DNA of 64,000 nt. Origin: Methylobacterium bullatum. Its GTDB lineage: Bacteria; Pseudomonadota; Alphaproteobacteria; Rhizobiales; Beijerinckiaceae. The notes beneath the pieces were generated by a model. It saw nothing but the letters and a program-made list of their open reading frames with translations, did not search any database and was not told where the DNA came from. Shown in pieces: positions 61,026 through 64,000 of the stretch. The stretch lies in NCBI GenBank assembly GCA_902712845.1, contig LR743504.1, positions 1,648,001-1,712,000 of the forward strand. Direction: 5' to 3'. A program made the position numbers and the translations under genes. Each line of letters begins with the position of its first letter. Positions within the stretch are counted from its first letter, which is position 1.

Positions 61026-62069
61026 ATGATATACAACATACAGTCTTTGAGGGCGATCGCAGCCTATCTCGTTGTCTGCTTCCACTGCCAAGTCTTGCTG
61101 TTCGGCGATCTGAAATATTCCATGGGCTCCTGGGGTGTCGATATCTTCTTCGTCATCAGCGGGTTCGTGATGGCCTACACCACCGACGGACGGACCGCGC
61201 TCCCACATCAATTCATCATGAAACGGCTCATTCGCGTCGTTCCGTTGTACTGGTTCATGACGATGGCCGTTTTTCTCGCGGCCCTCGCGATGCCCTTCCT
61301 GTTTCGCAGCATCGATAGCGGGCTGGAGCATCTGCTCAAGTCGCTGGCGTTCATCCCATTCGAAAAGTCGAATGGCTTGATACAGCCTATCCTATTCCTT
61401 GGATGGACTCTCAACTACGAGCTGTTTTTTTACTGTCTGTTTTTTCTAAGTTTATACATTTATCCGGAAATAAACCGGTATTGTTACTTGAGCCTGACGA
61501 TGATCGCTCTCGTCATCTTCGGGCTTCTGGTTCGACCCGAAACCGTGCTTGGCCGGTTTTATACGAATTCTATTATTCTCGAATTCGTTGCCGGCATCTG
61601 GATTTGTTACCTGGTGCGGCATGTCACGATTCCGCCGAGGCTCTTGCCCGTCTCGACGATCAGCGCCTTGGGTCTCGGCAGTTTCGGTTGTCTGCTGGCG
61701 GCGGAATTCCTCTGGCCGACAGCTCCCCGCATCGTCGGCCTCGGCATGCCGGCAGCATTGCTCGTCCTTGCTGCGGTGTTGCTGGAAACCAGAGGTATCG
61801 TCTCGAAGACCGACTTTGCCGTCGAGCAGGGAAACAGCAGCTACGCGCTCTACCTCACGCATTTCTTGTCCTATCAACTCTGCGAGAAGATCGTTTTCAA
61901 GGTGTTCGATCCGCAGGGCTTTTCCCTGAAACTGCTCGCATTCGTCGGGGCGGTTGCGCTCGCCGGTCTGATTGCCTGGATCGTGCATCGTCGAATCGAG
62001 ATCCCGTTGACCCAAAGCGTCAGGGACTTGGTCCGTGGCTTCGGGCGCCGGTCTCACGTCAGGCCATAG
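61026..62069 (+). CDS. Acyltransferase 3 family membrane protein
   Basis: A 347-aa membrane acyltransferase of the OafA/ExoZ type (acyltransferase 3). Hallmarks are MIYNIQSLRAIAAYLVVCFHC at the N-terminus, the family His-rich loop, GSWGVDIFFVISGFVMAY, then the arginine-containing MKRLIRVVPLYWFMTMAVFL. Roughly ten membrane helices follow. It transfers an acyl group, usually acetyl or succinyl, to an exported polysaccharide. It is next to the beta-helix gene and may act in the same surface-polysaccharide context. Lower GC than average. Confidence 0.9.
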   Translation: MIYNIQSLRAIAAYLVVCFHCQVLLFGDLKYSMGSWGVDIFFVISGFVMAYTTDGRTALPHQFIMKRLIRVVPLYWFMTMAVFLAALAMPFLFRSIDSGLEHLLKSLAFIPFEKSNGLIQPILFLGWTLNYELFFYCLFFLSLYIYPEINRYCYLSLTMIALVIFGLLVRPETVLGRFYTNSIILEFVAGIWICYLVRHVTIPPRLLPVSTISALGLGSFGCLLAAEFLWPTAPRIVGLGMPAALLVLAAVLLETRGIVSKTDFAVEQGNSSYALYLTHFLSYQLCEKIVFKVFDPQGFSLKLLAFVGAVALAGLIAWIVHRRIEIPLTQSVRDLVRGFGRRSHVRP

Positions 62070-62326
62070 ATGGTTCCATAATATTAAATATTGATTTGCT
62101 TATATAATATACATAGCGCAATATAATTTCTACATACTGAGTACAAATCGATATTAGTATTAGAATAAAAAGGATATTTAAGTTGTAATCCACCGGATCT
62201 ATGCGTTCCGTCATCCTCCGGCAACTTGTGCGCCCTCACGGTCACTGATGTTCATGAAGGCCATCGAGACCATCGAGGCGGTCGGAGCACGGGTGCCCCA
62301 CGTCCCGCCCTAAAGTCCCGACCTGC

Positions 62327-63394
62327 TCAGAAGGCGTAGCGCACGTGGCAATAGGGCATCAGCTCAGCCAGATGATCCTTGAGGCGCGCGATCCATCGGC
62401 CCTTCCAGCCGGTTCGATAGCGCAGGTTGTCGCCGCCTCCCTGCGACCGTTTCCCCTCCTGGATGTCGGGTCGCCAGAGCAGGTCCTCCGCGCGGGGGTG
62501 CCAGTTCAGATTGACCGTATGGAGATCCGCATTGTGCGTCAGCAGGATGATCTCGGCCTTGAGCTGCGCCTTGGCCGCCGGGCCGATCCCCTCGTCGATG
62601 GCGGTGAACAGGTCGCGCCAATCGGCCTCCCAGCCTTCGTAGAGGATGACCGGCGAGAAGTTCACGTGGACTTCGAAACCGGCCGCCACGAAATCGTCGA
62701 TGGCGGCGATGCGCTCATGCATCGGCGCCGTGCGCACATCGACGACCTTGGCGATCCGCTCGGGCATCAGCGAGAAGCGGATACGGGTCTTGCCCCGGGG
62801 ATCATAGGTGAGGAGCTCCCGGTTCACGGCCTTCGTGGCGAAGGAAGCCTTGGCGTTGGGGAGATCGCGGAACAGCCCGACCATGTCGCGCACGTTGTCC
62901 GACAGGGTCGCGTCCACGGACAGATCGCCATTCTCGCCGAGATCGTAGACCCAATGGGCCGCATCCACCGTATCGGGCTCCGGCAGCGGTCCCTGGCGCG
63001 CGGCGTGGCGGGCGATCGCGGCGCAGACCTGCTCGATGTTCACGAAGAGGGAGATCGGATTGGCGAAGCCCTTGCGCCGGGGGACGTAGCAGTAAGCGCA
63101 GGCCATCGCGCAGCCATTCGAGGTCGAGGGCGCGATGAAGTGGGCGCTGCGCCCGTTCGGCCGCATCGTCAGGCCCTTCTTCACACCGAGCACCAGGGTC
63201 GAGCGTTTGATCCGCAGCCAATCCTCCGCGGAGCCTGCGTTTCCGTGCAGGTTCGGGATGTTCCAGTGCGACGGGACCTCGATCCGCTCGGCGTGGGGAA
63301 AGCGGTCGAGGATCGCGAGCCCGCGCGCGAAATTCGCCACGGCGGGCTCGTGGTAGATCGTGCGGATATCCAGGATGTCGCGGGAAAGGGCCAT
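62327..63394 (-). CDS. Spore photoproduct lyase-like radical SAM protein
   Basis: A 355-aa radical SAM protein of the SplB-like family found in non-sporulating bacteria. The cluster motif is CAMACAYCYVPRRKG (CxxxCxxC), followed by FVNIEQVCAAIARHA and VHVNFSPVILYEG. True SplB repairs spore photoproduct; the role of these alphaproteobacterial relatives is not established. The ATG at 63394 gives MALSRDILDIRTIYHEPAVANF. It is a second radical SAM, DNA-repair-like gene in this window. Confidence 0.88.
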   Translation of the reverse strand: MALSRDILDIRTIYHEPAVANFARGLAILDRFPHAERIEVPSHWNIPNLHGNAGSAEDWLRIKRSTLVLGVKKGLTMRPNGRSAHFIAPSTSNGCAMACAYCYVPRRKGFANPISLFVNIEQVCAAIARHAARQGPLPEPDTVDAAHWVYDLGENGDLSVDATLSDNVRDMVGLFRDLPNAKASFATKAVNRELLTYDPRGKTRIRFSLMPERIAKVVDVRTAPMHERIAAIDDFVAAGFEVHVNFSPVILYEGWEADWRDLFTAIDEGIGPAAKAQLKAEIILLTHNADLHTVNLNWHPRAEDLLWRPDIQEGKRSQGGGDNLRYRTGWKGRWIARLKDHLAELMPYCHVRYAF

Positions 63395-63616
63395 GCGGTG
63401 TCCAGCGGCGCGCCGTTGCACCTCGGCCGGATAGATAGGGCGGTGAGCGCCGGAGAGGATGACGTTCCGGCCGGGGCGCGGCTTCGCGACACGTCGTTAA
63501 CAGGAAGTTGCCGTCCGCCCCTTTGTGGCGGCGCCGAAACATGCGCTGAAGGCGCTTGCGCTCGGATCCCGTCGCAGGAGGTGAAACCATTGCCTTGGCT
63601 GCCGCGTAATCCAGGC

Positions 63617-63778
63617 ATGGTCAGTTTCGACATGCTCATCGATGATCTCGAACGAGAGAAACAGGCGCTCGTGCAGGACACGGCGCGTCGTGGATCTGCG
63701 TCCTATGCCGTCATCGATATGCTGATCGCGCTCGACCTGAAGATTTTCGCCCTGAGAACGCTGAGCGAGGACCGCTGA
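63617..63778 (+). CDS. Small protein of unknown function
   Basis: A 53-aa helical protein: MVSFDMLIDDLEREKQALVQ followed by DTARRGSASYAVIDMLIALDLKIFALRTLSEDR. Amphipathic, soluble-looking, without cysteines. It is divergent from the SplB-like gene. No family recognised; a plausible real gene because the heptad-like spacing of hydrophobic residues is consistent. Confidence 0.5.
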   Translation: MVSFDMLIDDLEREKQALVQDTARRGSASYAVIDMLIALDLKIFALRTLSEDR

Positions 63779-63952
63779 ATCCGGCCCGGACAGGACCGGG
63801 TGTCTCGTCTCTCTGTCGTCGAAACCGCCGGGTTCTCCCTGCGGCATCGCAAGGTCCGAGCGCCTCGGCCGGCGGCCGGTCGCATCTCGCACACGGTGAA
63901 GATCGTGTTCCGGGCAAGCGTCGGTCGTCGGGTTTCCCGCTCGTGGAGCCTG

Positions 63953-64000
63953 TCAGGCCGCGGCGGCGTCCTTTTTGGCAAAGGCGAACTTGTACGCGTC
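63953..64000 (-). CDS. C-terminal end of a gene running off the window
   Basis: The last bases translate on the minus strand to DAYKFAFAKKDAAAA followed by a stop. The basic/alanine tail suits the end of a cytosolic protein. Only 15 codons are visible, so the product cannot be named. Confidence 0.35.
   Translation of the reverse strand, partial: DAYKFAFAKKDAAAA

Noticed and set aside
60560..61318. 252-codon frame overlapping the acyltransferase start
   Set aside because: Shows no protein-like pattern and conflicts with the clear acyltransferase N-terminus at 61026.

Overview
The window is high-GC alphaproteobacterial chromosome, most likely Methylobacterium/Methylorubrum or a close Hyphomicrobiales relative. 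The evidence is the EcfG/NepR general-stress proteins, a DUF1236 protein, a CpdR-like receiver, phosphatidylserine synthase/decarboxylase order, and many small secreted proteins with Rhizobiales-type palindromic intergenic repeats. Because of the GC content, most real genes carry long spurious open frames on the opposite strand; these are left out. No CRISPR array or intact insertion sequence was seen.

Layout. 1-10.6 kb: a partial tRNA-Ser, htpG, a FIST-sensor/hybrid-kinase pair resembling the NosP/NahK nitric-oxide pathway, a row of three exported beta-propeller proteins (two royal-jelly type, one SMP-30 type), a single-domain response regulator, hpt and a zinc-finger membrane protein. 10.7-17.4 kb: ftsEX, a DUF218 protein, several small secreted or unknown genes, a decayed polysaccharide pyruvyl transferase and a metallo-beta-lactamase-fold hydrolase. 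17.4-30 kb: an amino-acid permease, a DJ-1/PfpI protein, an EcfG-type sigma factor with a NepR-like N-terminus, a separate NepR-like gene, mscL, pssA, psd, a GST/flavoprotein operon divergent from a LysR regulator, an SDR with a perfect palindromic operator, and an oxidoreductase divergent from an HxlR regulator.

30.4-37.3 kb is the most interesting block. It is a complete three-gene retron on the minus strand: a WGR/HEAT-like protein (1048 aa), a SWIM zinc-finger protein (554 aa), a structured non-coding RNA and a retron reverse transcriptase (603 aa). The RNA has an 18-nt a1/a2 inverted repeat and a 32-bp hairpin directly upstream of the RT. The RT carries the retron NAxxH, YADD and VTG motifs, and unusually has a C-terminal transmembrane segment. 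The architecture agrees with what I recall of the WGR/HEAT/SWIM retron class (type XIII). 38.7-40.9 kb is an AT-rich island next to tRNA-Leu(CAG), with an Orc1/STAND-like ATPase and a deleted tyrosine integrase whose catalytic Tyr is replaced by Cys.

41-64 kb: leuC, a 2-hydroxyacid dehydrogenase, an Inh-type protease-inhibitor gene, trhO, slyX, an RTX calcium-binding protein, a TAXI solute-binding protein, recX, a radical-SAM/UdgX DNA-repair pair, an ECF sigma/anti-sigma/catalase-like/cytochrome b561 operon, a beta-helix protein built from a recent internal duplication, an acyltransferase and a spore-photolyase-like protein. The protease-inhibitor gene is interrupted at about 43,770-43,964 by sequencing artefact: a noisy poly-T tract followed by an Illumina P5/Nextera adaptor. 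That stretch is not biological and marks a bad join in the assembly.
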